Assembly (NCBI RefSeq): GCF_000024085.1
Contig: NC_013166.1
Location: 2,356,001 to 2,420,000 of the forward strand
Direction: 5' to 3'
Origin: Kangiella koreensis DSM 16069
Lineage (GTDB): Bacteria; Pseudomonadota; Gammaproteobacteria; Enterobacterales; Kangiellaceae
Length of the DNA stretch: 64,000 bases
A model generated the notes under the pieces. The model saw nothing but the letters and a program-made list of their open reading frames with translations. It was not told the origin of the DNA and did not search any database. How positions within the stretch are numbered: position 1 is the stretch's first letter; every line of letters starts with the position of its first letter. Positions 1-8,868 of the stretch are shown here, piece by piece. The position numbers and the translations under genes were made by a program.

Positions 1-1
1 G

Positions 2-235
2 CTGGCATTGATAACTGTCAACTCAGATGGGCTGATTCTGAACCAGTTTCCCCAACAAACCGGCACCGCAACCGCAGTAATTGGCACCTTACGCTTCGGC
101 AGCGGCGCCCTTGCGGGGCCGGCTTTAGGCCTATTATTCGATGGTACACCGCTTAATTTCGCTATTTTAATGTTCACATCGGTTCTGATTGTACTAATAG
201 TGCAACTGATAAGACACCGTCTACAACTAACCTAA
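2..235 (+). CDS. MFS drug-resistance transporter, C-terminal fragment (Bcr/CflA-like)
   Basis: The reading frame is open at the left edge of the window, so only the last 77 codons are seen and the start lies outside. The visible part has a Gly/Ala-rich helix (AVIGTLRFGSGALAGPALG), then a short loop and a final hydrophobic helix ending in a basic tail (RHRLQ). This is the usual end of 12-helix major facilitator exporters, and the wording resembles the Bcr/CflA multidrug branch. It would act in the inner membrane as a proton-driven exporter. The substrate cannot be judged from this fragment. The family call is an inference from one helix pair. Confidence 0.6.
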   Translation: MALITVNSDGLILNQFPQQTGTATAVIGTLRFGSGALAGPALGLLFDGTPLNFAILMFTSVLIVLIVQLIRHRLQLT

Positions 236-402
236 CCTCTTGTTTTTAAAATAACAGCCCCCCAATTTTGTGACCAAATCACTTGCTGGCACAGGTTTTA
301 CATTTGATCAGCAAAGTTCATTTGAAATTCACGTCAGATTGATGCTTATATGGTTAAATATTAAGCGATTTTCTAACAAGGAGAAGAGATTTCCGAGAAA
401 GG

Positions 403-496
403 TGTCAAATTTTTTTACATTTATGGAGCGGAACTAGTTGTAAAAAATCCTGACAGGTATATTATAGACATCACTGAGATGTAAAAAATCCTGACA
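403..496. promoter_or_regulatory. Three copies of a 17-bp operator-like palindrome
   Basis: The motif TGTAAAAAATCCTGACA occurs at 439-455 and again, identical, at 480-496. An inverted relative (TGTCAAATTTTTTTACA) lies at 403-419. Each is an imperfect palindrome of form TGTMA-N7-TKACA. Start-to-start spacings are 36 and 41 bp, the latter close to four helical turns. A possible promoter (TTGTAA at 438-443, 16-bp spacer, TATTAT at 460-465) is overlapped by the middle copy, and the third copy would sit in the leader. This suggests control, perhaps repression, of the S41 peptidase gene starting at 552. The regulator cannot be named. The rest of the gene-free stretch 236-551 holds nothing else I recognise. 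Confidence 0.6.
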
Positions 497-551
497 GTTT
501 TGGTAAATGATACAACTTCTTCAATTAGATAGCCGACCAGGAGGGTCCAGA

Positions 552-1829
552 ATGAAGATTTTCAGCAAAAAAGCAATGTCACTACTTATAGCCCTACCCT
601 TATTTGCGGCTATTACTTCTTTCTCTGCAGCTGCGGTTAGTCAGACAGATGCCGAGAAATGGAGCCAGGACATTGATGCCTACTGGAGAACTCTTGAAGA
701 AAAGCATATCGACCTGTATCACCAGCTGACTTATAAAGATTTCGAACGTGAAATCAACTCTATCAAAAGCCAACTTCCCTCGTTATCTCATGAAGAGATC
801 GTTATTGAGCTGATGCGTCTGACCCACAAAGTCGGCGACGGCCACACCACTATTCCTTTATGGGATCAGAAGTACCAAAAATTCCCGCTGGAACTCAAAG
901 TCATCAACAATGAAGTTCTGGTAACAGGCTCATCCAATGAGTACGCTAATTTAATCGGCAACGAGTTGGTTGCTATTAATGGCACTCCCATTAAACGCAT
1001 TTATGAACTCTTTGCTGAAGTAGTCCCGTTTGCAGAAAACGACTATTCCACACCCATCCGTGTTGCCCAATATATGATGACTGCCGAGCTATTACGTGGC
1101 TTTGATATCATCAATGATGAAAAAGATGTTGAGTTCACCTTTAAAAACCTTGAACAAAATTTCAAGTATCACCTATCGGCCAGCCAAAATACGCAAATCA
1201 CTCAGCGCATAAACTTCAAACAAAAGTTGCCGTTCAAACCTTATGGTGGTGTTGATGATGATCTTTGGTACGGTGCTGCCGACAAAGGTAAAACGGTTTA
1301 CGTCAACTTCGAGAAATACAGCTCGATGACTAAAATGGATGAGATGTCAGCCGAACTATTACGCTTCGTCAATCACTACAAAACCGAAAACATCATTATT
1401 GATTTACGCGGTAATGAAGGTGGCGACTTCTTTATAGGACTTAAGCTAGCACAGGTGTTAGTACTCGCTAACAGCATTAACTGGAAGTCAGGCGTTTACG
1501 TCATGATCGATAATGAAACCTACTCAGCGGCTATGTCGAACGCTTCCCAGTATGCGCAACTGTTGAATGCAACCCTGGTTGGTCAGCCTACCGGTTCAAA
1601 GCCTACTGGCTATCAGGACATGTGGCAGTTCAGCTTGCCAAACTCAGGCCTCATCGTGACTTATTCGAAAAGAATGTACCGCTTTAAAGACGGAGACAAG
1701 GAAGCAATCTTCCCTGATGTTGCGATTGAACTGACTGCTGAAGATTATATGCGTGCCAATGATAAGAGCTTGCAATGGGTGATTAAAGATATCAACACTC
1801 GTAAAACTCATACACTTGTTCAGAAATAG
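552..1829 (+). CDS. Secreted S41-family peptidase (tail-specific protease-like)
   Basis: This 425-residue protein starts with a signal peptide (basic MKIFSKK, hydrophobic core, FSAAA before VSQTD). A helical N-terminal half leads to an S41-type core. The typical IIDLRGNEGG strand lies near residue 280, and the nucleophile region ETYSAAMSNA has a Ser near residue 324. A VGQPTGSKPTGY segment follows. S41 peptidases cut peptides with a Ser/Lys pair, usually in the periplasm. The start at 552 is chosen over an ATG 45 bp upstream because AGGAGGG at 539-545 fits it and the signal peptide then begins cleanly. It is a single gene with its own terminator and three operator-like sites upstream. Its substrate is unknown. 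Confidence 0.75.
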   Translation: MKIFSKKAMSLLIALPLFAAITSFSAAAVSQTDAEKWSQDIDAYWRTLEEKHIDLYHQLTYKDFEREINSIKSQLPSLSHEEIVIELMRLTHKVGDGHTTIPLWDQKYQKFPLELKVINNEVLVTGSSNEYANLIGNELVAINGTPIKRIYELFAEVVPFAENDYSTPIRVAQYMMTAELLRGFDIINDEKDVEFTFKNLEQNFKYHLSASQNTQITQRINFKQKLPFKPYGGVDDDLWYGAADKGKTVYVNFEKYSSMTKMDEMSAELLRFVNHYKTENIIIDLRGNEGGDFFIGLKLAQVLVLANSINWKSGVYVMIDNETYSAAMSNASQYAQLLNATLVGQPTGSKPTGYQDMWQFSLPNSGLIVTYSKRMYRFKDGDKEAIFPDVAIELTAEDYMRANDKSLQWVIKDINTRKTHTLVQK

Positions 1830-1871
1830 GTTTAGCTGCAAAACCAATTAATAAAAGAGATTATCTGCCCC

Positions 1872-1895
1872 TGATGCTCTACCACTAGATATTCC
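1872..1895 (-). pseudogene. tRNA-Gly 5' fragment (D-arm remnant)
   Basis: Read on the minus strand, these 24 bases match the 5' part of bacterial tRNA-Gly(GCC), as I remember it (GGAATAGCTCAGTGGTAGAGCATCA). One base is changed and one deleted. The match covers the acceptor end, D-stem and D-loop and stops before the anticodon arm, so no functional tRNA is encoded. It sits between the S41 gene stop and its terminator hairpin. It may be a relic of recombination at a tRNA gene, or chance. Confidence 0.4.
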
Positions 1896-1919
1896 GACTC
1901 ATACGAGTCGGTTTTTTTA
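1894..1919 (+). terminator. Rho-independent terminator after the S41 peptidase gene
   Basis: A perfect 7-bp stem (CCGACTC / GAGTCGG) with a 4-base loop ATAC is followed by seven T residues. It lies 65 bp after the stop of the S41 gene. Confidence 0.85.
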
Positions 1920-2023
1920 GTGGATAACACAATTAAAATAAAAGCGACATAACAACATAACAAACTTGCGATAAAACATAACAGCAAGAGAGCAGTAATA
2001 ACATATAGCAACGGAGAAATAGC

Positions 2024-2377
2024 ATGAAAGCTTTAGGAAGGCTTGCGCTTGTAGGAATAATAACTATAGAAATACTAATCACAGGAACAACCATAGGCTG
2101 CCAACAACAGACTATTGAGCCTCGTATTGACACCAGCAATCAACAGGTATTTAACAAAAGTCTCAATCAAGTGCGTTCACAACTAGATGCAGAATGTATC
2201 GAACAATTTGATAGAGCGATAAACTATGCTCTACACACCTACCAGCTGCAAAAGCAATACAGCTTGCTACCTACCAGCAACCCTCTCAATGGGCTTAATG
2301 CCGAAGAAGTTTTAAAGCTCCCCACCAAAAACCAAGAACATAGCCCAAGAAGAATTCGCAACTGGACTAGCATTTAG
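2024..2377 (+). CDS. Small secreted or lipoprotein-like protein, DUF6694-like
   Basis: This 117-residue protein has an N-terminal hydrophobic helix ending in TTIGC, a weak lipobox, so the Cys at residue 26 may be lipidated. The mature part has the pattern RIDTSN..F..SL..VRSQLD, then EQFDRAI and LNGLNAEEVLKL. This resembles the small DUF6694 lipoproteins of gammaproteobacteria; I make that link from memory with moderate confidence. GGAG at 2013-2016 supports the ATG. It converges on tsaD with a 25-bp gap. No catalytic motif is visible and the function is unknown. Confidence 0.6.
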   Translation: MKALGRLALVGIITIEILITGTTIGCQQQTIEPRIDTSNQQVFNKSLNQVRSQLDAECIEQFDRAINYALHTYQLQKQYSLLPTSNPLNGLNAEEVLKLPTKNQEHSPRRIRNWTSI

Positions 2378-2402
2378 AAATAAAATAGCTTAATTCAATC
2401 TT

Positions 2403-3425
2403 CTAACTCAAGTCAGCGATCGGCCAGCGTGGCTGCGCGCGAATGACCGGCTCTTCGAATTGTCCCTGCTGGTTGAGGATCGCCTGATAACGACAATACC
2501 CGGCATAAGCAATCATGGCACCATTGTCGGTACAGAACTGTGGACGAGGGTAATAGGCCTTGCCGCCTTTGCTTTCCAGCAAATCGGAAAGCTTTTGGCG
2601 CAAAGCAATGTTAGCACTCACTCCGCCCGAAACAACCAGATACTTGTGGTTAGTTTGCTCCAGAGCTCGTCGACACTTAATATAAATGGTATCAACTACT
2701 GCTTCCTGAAAGGCATACGCAATATCGGCCATATCCTGTTCCGACTTATCAGAACCACGATAGAGGTTGGCCACCGCCGTTTTTAAGCCACTGAAGCTGA
2801 AGTCCAGTCCGGGCCGGTCAGTCATAGGACGGGGCAGTTTATAAATGCCAGGGCGCCCCTTTTCCGCAAGCTTCGCCAGCGCAGGGCCGCCAGGATAACC
2901 TAAGCCCATAATCTTGGCGGTTTTATCAAACGCTTCGCCCGCTGCATCATCGATCGACTCACCTAAGATGGTGTATTGGCCCAAGGCTTGCACATCCACT
3001 AATAAGGTATGCCCACCTGACACCAGCAAGGCGACAAAGGGGAAGTCAGGTTTCTCATCTTCCAGCATCGGCGCCAATAAATGCCCTTCCATGTGATGAA
3101 TACCAATCGCCGGAACATCCCATGCATAAGCTAAACTGCGGCCAATGCCGACACCGACAAATAGCGCACCAATCAAGCCAGGACCTTTGGTATAGGCAAT
3201 CGCGTCAATATCATGCTGAGTACAGCCCGCTTCAGCCATGACCTTTTTAATCAATGGGATCGTTTTACGTACATGGTCGCGCGAAGCCAATTCCGGCACC
3301 ACACCACCATACTCGGCATGTAACTTGACCTGACTGTATAACGCATCCGCAATAATGCCCCGCTCGCTATCATAAATAGCAATGCCGGTTTCATCGCAAG
3401 AAGTTTCAATACCCAGTATTTTCAT
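2403..3425 (-). CDS. tsaD: tRNA N6-adenosine threonylcarbamoyltransferase TsaD
   Basis: TsaD transfers the threonylcarbamoyl group from TC-AMP to A37 of ANN-reading tRNAs, working in the cytoplasm with TsaB and TsaE. The 340-residue length is usual. The ASKHA fold is marked by [12 protein letters not shown] at the N-terminus, the metal-binding HMEGH motif (about residue 111), LLVSGGHT, and the SGGVSAN segment near residue 270. A TTG lies one codon upstream, but the ATG at 3425 gives the family's normal MKILGIE start. The gene is divergent from rpsU, the classic arrangement at the macromolecular synthesis locus. Confidence 0.97.
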   Translation of the reverse strand: MKILGIETSCDETGIAIYDSERGIIADALYSQVKLHAEYGGVVPELASRDHVRKTIPLIKKVMAEAGCTQHDIDAIAYTKGPGLIGALFVGVGIGRSLAYAWDVPAIGIHHMEGHLLAPMLEDEKPDFPFVALLVSGGHTLLVDVQALGQYTILGESIDDAAGEAFDKTAKIMGLGYPGGPALAKLAEKGRPGIYKLPRPMTDRPGLDFSFSGLKTAVANLYRGSDKSEQDMADIAYAFQEAVVDTIYIKCRRALEQTNHKYLVVSGGVSANIALRQKLSDLLESKGGKAYYPRPQFCTDNGAMIAYAGYCRYQAILNQQGQFEEPVIRAQPRWPIADLS

Positions 3426-3596
3426 CAAGTTACAACCTTATAATCAGCGTTTAGTTATGGCGCTAACGGAGCTATGAGCCAGCCCGTCATCAAGCAAGGG
3501 GCAATTTTAATGGACTTTATCAGATATAGCGAGAGTCACAATAGATTCCCGCGCTCAACTAATTCCGCTTTAAATCAATATTTAATGGCATTCTCT

Positions 3597-3625
3597 TTGC
3601 TTTTTGATCAAAAAATGATTAAAAT
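3597..3625 (+). promoter_or_regulatory. Candidate sigma-70 promoter for rpsU
   Basis: TTGCTT (3597-3602) and TAAAAT (3620-3625) are separated by 17 bp in the tsaD-rpsU gap, about 97 bp before the rpsU start. No operator was recognised. An AT-rich leader follows. Confidence 0.45.
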
Positions 3626-3721
3626 TTGCGCCCTCTTGGTGATTCTCACGTCTCGCCAATTGTAACGTACTGATTTTATTTACTTTTTAATAAACTACAT
3701 TTTAAGGTTAGGTGATTTTTA

Positions 3722-3937
3722 ATGCCAAGCGTAAGAGTAAAAGATAACGAGCCTTTTGACGTTGCATTACGTCGCTTCAAGCGCTCATGCGAAAAAGCAG
3801 GTATTTTGGCGGAAGTTCGTAAGCGTGAATACTACGAGAAGCCAACATCTGTACGCAAGCGTGAAAAAGCAGCGGCAGTAAAGCGTGCAGCGAAAAAAGT
3901 ATCTCGCGAAAACGCTCGTCGCATCCGCTTGTATTAA
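3722..3937 (+). CDS. rpsU: 30S ribosomal protein S21
   Basis: The 71-residue protein has the S21 signature: a [26 protein letters not shown] start, then a highly basic helix with [15 protein letters not shown], ending in RRIRLY. S21 sits on the 30S platform near the anti-Shine-Dalgarno end of 16S rRNA and helps initiation. It leads the macromolecular synthesis operon, with yqeY, dnaG and rpoD downstream on the same strand. AAGG about 18 bp upstream is a loose ribosome binding site. Confidence 0.98.
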   Translation: MPSVRVKDNEPFDVALRRFKRSCEKAGILAEVRKREYYEKPTSVRKREKAAAVKRAAKKVSRENARRIRLY

Positions 3938-4010
3938 TAGTTGTTTTAGGCTTTTTCCTGGATTTGCTCCGGGTCAAAGCCTAAATTCTATTAGCTATAA
4001 GGATTAACAC

Positions 4011-4457
4011 ATGTCTGCTCTCAATGATCGAATCAAAGAAGCCATGAAAGATGCCATGCGCGCCAAAGAAAAGGCTCGCCTGTCAACAATACGTTTAGTC
4101 CTGTCTGCTATTAAGCAAGTTGAAGTCGATACCCGTACTGAGCTAGACGACACCGCTATCCTTGCCATTTTAGATAAAATGGTTAAACAGCGTCGTGAGT
4201 CTATCAAGCAGTATGAAGATGCTGGCCGCCAAGAACTGGCCGACGTCGAACAAGCCGAAATAGAAGTTCTTCAAGAATTCCTTCCAAAGCCATTAACTGA
4301 TGACGAAATTGCCGATCTTATCGATCAGGCCATCAGCAGCACTGGCGCAGAATCTATTAAAGACATGGGCAAAGTAATGGGCATTCTAAAGCCACAATTA
4401 CAAGGCCGTGCCGACATGGGACAAGTCAGCGGAAAAATCAAAAGCCGTCTGGGATAA
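4011..4457 (+). CDS. yqeY: GatB/YqeY domain protein
   Basis: This 148-residue cytosolic protein matches YqeY from end to end: MSALNDRIKEAMKDAMRAKEKARLSTIR at the N-terminus, YEDAGRQELADVEQAEIEVL in the middle, and a GRADMGQVSGKIKSRL end. It shares the C-terminal tRNA-binding fold of GatB and is proposed to assist tRNA-dependent amidation, though its true role is not settled. It lies 73 bp after rpsU and 441 bp before dnaG. A start at 4011 is supported by AAGGA about 10 bp upstream. Confidence 0.93.
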   Translation: MSALNDRIKEAMKDAMRAKEKARLSTIRLVLSAIKQVEVDTRTELDDTAILAILDKMVKQRRESIKQYEDAGRQELADVEQAEIEVLQEFLPKPLTDDEIADLIDQAISSTGAESIKDMGKVMGILKPQLQGRADMGQVSGKIKSRLG

Positions 4458-4481
4458 TTTTTCCCTGCTTATTCTTGTTCC

Positions 4482-4519
4482 GTCATACCGTGGCTTGACC
4501 ACGGTATCCAGTGACTTTT
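4482..4519. repeat. REP-like palindrome (GTCATACCGTGG type)
   Basis: An imperfect palindrome with arms ATACCGTGG / CCACGGTAT around the loop CTTGA, flanked by GTC and CCAGTGACTTTT. It is a variant of the ATCCCGCGG / CCGCGGGAT elements at 46585-46621 and 46718-46754, with the same flanks and matched arm changes. That pattern points to a dispersed family that keeps its hairpin. It begins 25 bp after the yqeY stop. Confidence 0.75.
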
Positions 4520-4536
4520 ACCACCCCTGCAATAAT

Positions 4537-4771
4537 GTTTTCGCTACTCAGCGAGTTACTTTTCTTGCGTGGTCAAGAAAAGTAACCAAAAGAAGACCAC
4601 CCGTATATTGAGGCCACGCTTCGCGTGACTCCCTTCGCCACCCCCAAAATACTTAACGCACCAGAATTTACATCACATCCCTGTGCTGAAAATTCTTATC
4701 AAAATCATCCAAGATTTTGATTGCTATATTTTGTACATGGCTTAGCTCAATATAAAAGGGATTATTGGTGC
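4537..4771 (+). repeat. 235-bp dispersed repeat, copy A
   Basis: This segment shares its whole plan with 41937-42170. The first 65 bp are nearly identical and contain a perfect 13-bp stem (GTTACTTTTCTTG / CAAGAAAAGTAAC, loop CGTGGT). The rest is more diverged but keeps the same order: a variable CGCTTCGCG patch, ACGCAC, a weak AAATC/GATTT hairpin, CTCAATxxAAAGGG, and ATTGGTGC at the end. It fills most of the 441-bp gap between yqeY and dnaG. Short open frames within it are not genes. Similar TTACTTTTCTT palindromes are, to my knowledge, widespread in gammaproteobacterial intergenic DNA. Confidence 0.8.
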
Positions 4772-4898
4772 TATTTGCCACTATCGACTCTTTCATTAAC
4801 CCCATCAAACGAAGAACTATTCGAATTCGCAGACTATGTTAAAACCAGTAGCTCTGCTATGATTGCCCAATTAAGCCTTACCTAATTATAAGTACTCA

Positions 4899-6677
4899 AT
4901 GGGCCTGATCCCGCAACACTTTATACACGAATTATTAGCTCGGGTTGATATTGTCGACCTGATTGATTCGCGTGTGCCTTTGAAAAAAACCGGGGCTAAC
5001 TATAAAGCCTGCTGTCCTTTCCATGGCGAGAAAACCCCTTCTTTTACAGTCAGTCAGGACAAGCAGTTCTATCACTGTTTCGGTTGTGGCCTGCACGGTA
5101 ATGCGATTGGTTTCTTGATGGAATATGACCGCCTGGAATTCCCCGATGCGGTGGAAGAACTGGCTGCCATGATGGGCATGGAAGTGCCGCGCGAAGAAAC
5201 GGTGTCCAACAAACCTAAAGTCGACACATCGCTCTATGACCTGATGGAAAAAGTCGCCAATTACTACCAAAAGCAGCTAAAAAACAATAAAGCCGCGATA
5301 GACTACCTGAAAAGCCGTGGTTTAAGCGGTGAAATCGCCAAGCAGTTCGCTATTGGCTATGTGCCGGGGGAGTGGCGCAATCTGGAAACCGTGTTCCCCA
5401 AATTACAGCAGGATAAGAAGCTGCAGCAGCAATTGGTCGATTGCGGCATGCTGATCCGCAAAGATAAATCACTGTATGACCGCTTCCGCGATCGCATCAT
5501 GTTCCCCATTAAAGATAAACGAGGTCGGGTGATTGCTTTTGGTGGCCGCGTCATGGGCCAGGGCGAACCCAAGTACCTCAATTCACCTGAAACCCCAATA
5601 TTTCATAAGAGTAATGAACTCTATGGCTTGTATCAGGCACGCCAGGCCAATCGTAAGCTCAGTCGCTTGCTTATCGTCGAAGGCTATATGGATGTTGTAG
5701 CGCTTGCTCAATTCGACATTAATTATGCGGTCGCCACGCTGGGTACCGCCACCACCAGCAGTCACCTGCAACAGCTTTTCCGTGCGGCTCGCGAGCTGGT
5801 GCTGTGCTTCGATGGTGATAGAGCTGGCCGTGATGCCGCGCTACGCGCACTCGAGCATGGCCTGAGTCAAATGCGCGAAGGGCGTGAAATCCGCCTGATG
5901 TTCCTGCCCGATGGCGAAGATCCGGATTCGATGGTCCGCAAAGTAGGCAAAGAGCAATTTGAACAGATGATTGGTGAAGCTACGCCATTATTCGAGTTTA
6001 TCCTCGAACACCTGTCTTCTCAGGTCGATTTGGGCTCCGTTTCGGGACGCGGGCAGCTGGTGCATCTGGCTAAACCCTATCTCGATAAAATCACAGACCC
6101 GATATATCACGAGTTTTTCAGCAGTGCTCTGGCCGAAAAAGCCAATCTATCCGAGAGCAAACTGGCCGCCATTATTGAGGCTCCAACTCAGCCACAACAC
6201 CCGCGGAAACCGGAAAAAAGCACACCACAGAGCCCGAAAGCCAACAAAACGCTGCAACTGGCTATCACCCTGCTGCTACAACAGCCGAGCCTGGCATTAG
6301 CCATTAATAATTACGGTTGGCTGCAGACATTGCCCGATAAAGGCTCAAAACTTTTGCACCAATTACTTGAAATTATTCATAAAACCCCCAAGATCAATAC
6401 AAGTATGCTGCTTGAGCACTGGCGCGACAATACCAAGCTGTATGATCGCCTGGCCAGCTTAGCCATGAGCGAGCGCGAAGAGCGCATCCAAGGTAATGAG
6501 CAGCAGGAACTACAAGATTGTATTAATCGCCTCTTATTGCACGCCCGTAAGATTCGGGTGGACTATTTGCAACATAAAGCGGCAGAACAAGGTCTAACCA
6601 ATCAGGAAAAGTCCGAATACCGGCAATTACTATTGCTGGCCAAACAAAGCTCCAACAGTAATAGCGCCAATAAGTAG
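4899..6677 (+). CDS. dnaG: DNA primase DnaG
   Basis: DnaG makes the RNA primers for replication and binds the DnaB helicase. The 592-residue protein has the N-terminal CHC2 zinc finger (CCPFH near residue 40, CFGC near 62), then the RNA polymerase core with DRFRDRIMFPIKDKRGRVIAFGGR. The TOPRIM segment follows, with VEGYMD (about 264) and FDGDRAGRDAA (about 309). A Lys/Pro-rich linker leads to the C-terminal helicase-binding domain. The start is the ATG giving MGLIPQHFIHELLARVDIV, as in the family, although no strong ribosome binding site is seen. It is followed by rpoD after 112 bp. Confidence 0.98.
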   Translation: MGLIPQHFIHELLARVDIVDLIDSRVPLKKTGANYKACCPFHGEKTPSFTVSQDKQFYHCFGCGLHGNAIGFLMEYDRLEFPDAVEELAAMMGMEVPREETVSNKPKVDTSLYDLMEKVANYYQKQLKNNKAAIDYLKSRGLSGEIAKQFAIGYVPGEWRNLETVFPKLQQDKKLQQQLVDCGMLIRKDKSLYDRFRDRIMFPIKDKRGRVIAFGGRVMGQGEPKYLNSPETPIFHKSNELYGLYQARQANRKLSRLLIVEGYMDVVALAQFDINYAVATLGTATTSSHLQQLFRAARELVLCFDGDRAGRDAALRALEHGLSQMREGREIRLMFLPDGEDPDSMVRKVGKEQFEQMIGEATPLFEFILEHLSSQVDLGSVSGRGQLVHLAKPYLDKITDPIYHEFFSSALAEKANLSESKLAAIIEAPTQPQHPRKPEKSTPQSPKANKTLQLAITLLLQQPSLALAINNYGWLQTLPDKGSKLLHQLLEIIHKTPKINTSMLLEHWRDNTKLYDRLASLAMSEREERIQGNEQQELQDCINRLLLHARKIRVDYLQHKAAEQGLTNQEKSEYRQLLLLAKQSSNSNSANK

Positions 6678-6680
6678 CGC

Positions 6681-6710
6681 TTGCTGTAACGGGGGCAAAT
6701 TCTGTATAAT
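6681..6710 (+). promoter_or_regulatory. Sigma-70 promoter upstream of rpoD
   Basis: TTGCTG (6681-6686), an 18-bp spacer and a consensus TATAAT (6705-6710) lie just after the dnaG stop and 80 bp before rpoD. This would let rpoD be made independently of the rpsU promoter. Confidence 0.7.
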
Positions 6711-6789
6711 TCGCGGTTCGCTATGCGCAAGCCGTCGCTTGGTTTTTGACTCGCAAAATATCTTGCGGGCCCTACAAAGGTTATTCTAG

Positions 6790-8640
6790 ATGTCAGAGAA
6801 TTCGCAACAGTCACAGTTAAAGTTACTTATCGCTCGCGGTAAAGAGCAGGGTTACCTCACTTATGCCGAAGTGAATGACCACTTACCACCGGATATCGTT
6901 GATCCCGAGCAAATCGAAGACATTATTCGCATGATCAATGACATGGGCATTCAGGTTTATGAAACCACTCCTGATGCTGATGAGTTATTGATGAATGACG
7001 AATCGGTAACCGATGAAGAAGCCGCTGAAGAGGCTGCAGCTGCATTGGCCAGCGTAGACAGTGAATTCGGTCGTACCACTGACCCAGTTCGTATGTACAT
7101 GCGTGAAATGGGTAGTGTTGAGCTACTGACTCGCGAAGGCGAGATTGATATCGCAAAACGCATCGAAGAAGGCATTCGCCAGGTTCTAGGCGCTATCGCC
7201 AACTATCCTGACACCATCCGAATTCTATTAGAAGAATTCGCGCTTTACCAAGAAGAACAAGTTCGCCTGACTGAAATCGTGACTGGCTTTTCTGACGGAG
7301 AAGAAGCAGAGTTTGTTCAGGAAGAGTCAGAAGCAGCCCAGATCGCAGCCAGTGCCAGCGAGGAATTGGACAGCGATGATGATGCTGACGACGATGACGA
7401 CGACGAAGAAGAAACCGAAGTCGATACTGGCCCGGATCCAGAAGAAGCAGCTGCGCGTTTTGCCGAGTTGAAAAAGCAATACGACAAAACCGTTAAAGCA
7501 GTTGATAAGTACGGTCGCACACACAAATCAACCATCAAGCAGCTAGAAGCCATGAAAGAGTTGTTCATGCAACTTCGCCTGGCACCAAGAATGTTTGATT
7601 TTCTGGTTACTAACTTGCGCCAAAAAATGGACGGCATCCGTGAGCAAGAACGTTACATCATGATGTTGTCAGTTAACGGCGCTCGTATGCCGCGTAAAAC
7701 CTTTATCTCAACCTTCTCAGGTTCAGAGACTGATCCAAGCTGGATCGAGCAACACGTTACAAAGAAAAGCAAATACTCAGAACCTTTGGCTGAACATGCC
7801 GAAGAAATTCTCAAAGCACAGCGCAAACTTCAAATAATTGAAGAAAGCTGTAGCTTAAGTGTGATGGAAATTAAAGAAGCTAACCGCGAAATGTCGATTG
7901 GTGAAGCTAAAGCCCGTCGCGCCAAGAAAGAAATGGTCGAGGCTAACCTACGTCTGGTTATCTCCATCGCCAAAAAATACACCAACCGTGGCCTACAGTT
8001 CCTCGATTTAATTCAGGAAGGTAACATCGGCTTGATGAAAGCAGTCGACAAGTTCGAATACCGTCGTGGTTATAAGTTCTCGACTTATGCAACCTGGTGG
8101 ATTCGTCAGGCAATCACACGTTCGATTGCCGACCAGGCGCGCACCATCCGTATTCCGGTTCACATGATTGAGACCATCAATAAATTGAATCGTATTTCTC
8201 GTCAGATGCTACAGGAAATGGGCCGCGAGCCACAGCCTGAAGAATTGGCAGAACGCATGGAAATGCCAGAAGACAAAATCCGTAAAGTGCTTAAGATTGC
8301 CAAAGAGCCGATCTCAATGGAAACGCCGATTGGTGATGATGAAGATTCGCATTTAGGTGATTTTATCGAAGACAGCACTATCGACTCACCAGTAGACGCG
8401 GCAACAGGCGAAAGCTTGAAAGAAGTCACTGATGAAATTCTGGCTGGCCTAACGGCACGTGAAGCGAAAGTCTTGCGTATGCGTTTCGGTATCGACATGA
8501 ACACTGACCACACTCTGGAAGAAGTCGGCAAACAGTTCGACGTCACCCGTGAGCGTATTCGTCAGATCGAAGCCAAGGCACTGCGTAAACTACGCCACCC
8601 AAGCCGTTCGGAAAAGCTTCGTACCTATCTTGATGAATAG
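6790..8640 (+). CDS. rpoD: RNA polymerase primary sigma factor RpoD (sigma-70)
   Basis: The main sigma factor directs core RNA polymerase to housekeeping promoters. All regions are present in 616 residues: region 1.1 at the N-terminus ([21 protein letters not shown]), region 1.2 ([16 protein letters not shown]), a long non-conserved insert, then region 2 with [20 protein letters not shown] for -10 melting, region 3, and the region 4 helix-turn-helix ([19 protein letters not shown]) for the -35 box. The insert holds a very acidic run of Asp/Glu near residues 193-213. It is the last gene of the macromolecular synthesis block and is closed by a strong terminator. Confidence 0.99.
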   Translation: MSENSQQSQLKLLIARGKEQGYLTYAEVNDHLPPDIVDPEQIEDIIRMINDMGIQVYETTPDADELLMNDESVTDEEAAEEAAAALASVDSEFGRTTDPVRMYMREMGSVELLTREGEIDIAKRIEEGIRQVLGAIANYPDTIRILLEEFALYQEEQVRLTEIVTGFSDGEEAEFVQEESEAAQIAASASEELDSDDDADDDDDDEEETEVDTGPDPEEAAARFAELKKQYDKTVKAVDKYGRTHKSTIKQLEAMKELFMQLRLAPRMFDFLVTNLRQKMDGIREQERYIMMLSVNGARMPRKTFISTFSGSETDPSWIEQHVTKKSKYSEPLAEHAEEILKAQRKLQIIEESCSLSVMEIKEANREMSIGEAKARRAKKEMVEANLRLVISIAKKYTNRGLQFLDLIQEGNIGLMKAVDKFEYRRGYKFSTYATWWIRQAITRSIADQARTIRIPVHMIETINKLNRISRQMLQEMGREPQPEELAERMEMPEDKIRKVLKIAKEPISMETPIGDDEDSHLGDFIEDSTIDSPVDAATGESLKEVTDEILAGLTAREAKVLRMRFGIDMNTDHTLEEVGKQFDVTRERIRQIEAKALRKLRHPSRSEKLRTYLDE

Positions 8641-8687
8641 GCTTGATGAATAAGCTAGACGAATAAAACCAAGCATAAATATTGCAA

Positions 8688-8726
8688 GCGCAGGAGATTT
8701 CTCGTAAACTCCTGCGCGTTCTTTCT
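8688..8726 (+). terminator. Terminator after rpoD
   Basis: A perfect 9-bp stem (GCGCAGGAG at 8688-8696, CTCCTGCGC at 8709-8717) with a 12-base loop is followed by a T-rich tail GTTCTTTCT. Confidence 0.85.
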
Positions 8727-8791
8727 CAAGAAACACATCCTAAATTTGTAGAACGATTAGGCACCGCCTGATTCACTACACATGGAAAAAT

Positions 8792-8868
8792 GGGCCTTTA
8801 GCTCAGTTGGTTAGAGCACCCGACTCATAATCGGTAGGTCCCCAGTTCAAGTCTGGGAAGGCCCACCA
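8792..8868 (+). tRNA. tRNA-Ile2 (anticodon CAU, lysidine-modified)
   Basis: This is a complete 77-base tRNA with encoded CCA. The acceptor stem GGGCCTT pairs with AAGGCCC, the D-arm is GCTC..GAGC, the anticodon CAT is at 8826-8828 in loop CTCATAA, and the T-arm is CCCAG/CTGGG with loop TTCAAGT. A CAU anticodon could mean Met, but C4-G69, C5-G68 and U12-A23 are the determinants known for TilS. The acceptor stem also resembles ileX-type tRNAs rather than elongator Met. It should therefore read AUA as Ile after lysidine modification. A tRNA-Ile2 behind rpoD also occurs in Pseudomonas. It borders the accessory patch that follows. Confidence 0.9.

Noticed and set aside
3474-3665. 63-codon open frame between tsaD and rpsU
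   Set aside because: No ribosome site, composition like spacer DNA, and it overlaps the candidate rpsU promoter.
7317-7637. 106-codon minus-strand frame inside rpoD
   Set aside because: It is the antisense shadow of the acidic Asp/Glu run of rpoD (Ser-rich in reverse). No start signals.
8792-8868. tRNA read as elongator tRNA-Met
   Set aside because: Acceptor stem and C4-G69/C5-G68 pairs match Ile2 recognised by TilS rather than tRNA-Met.
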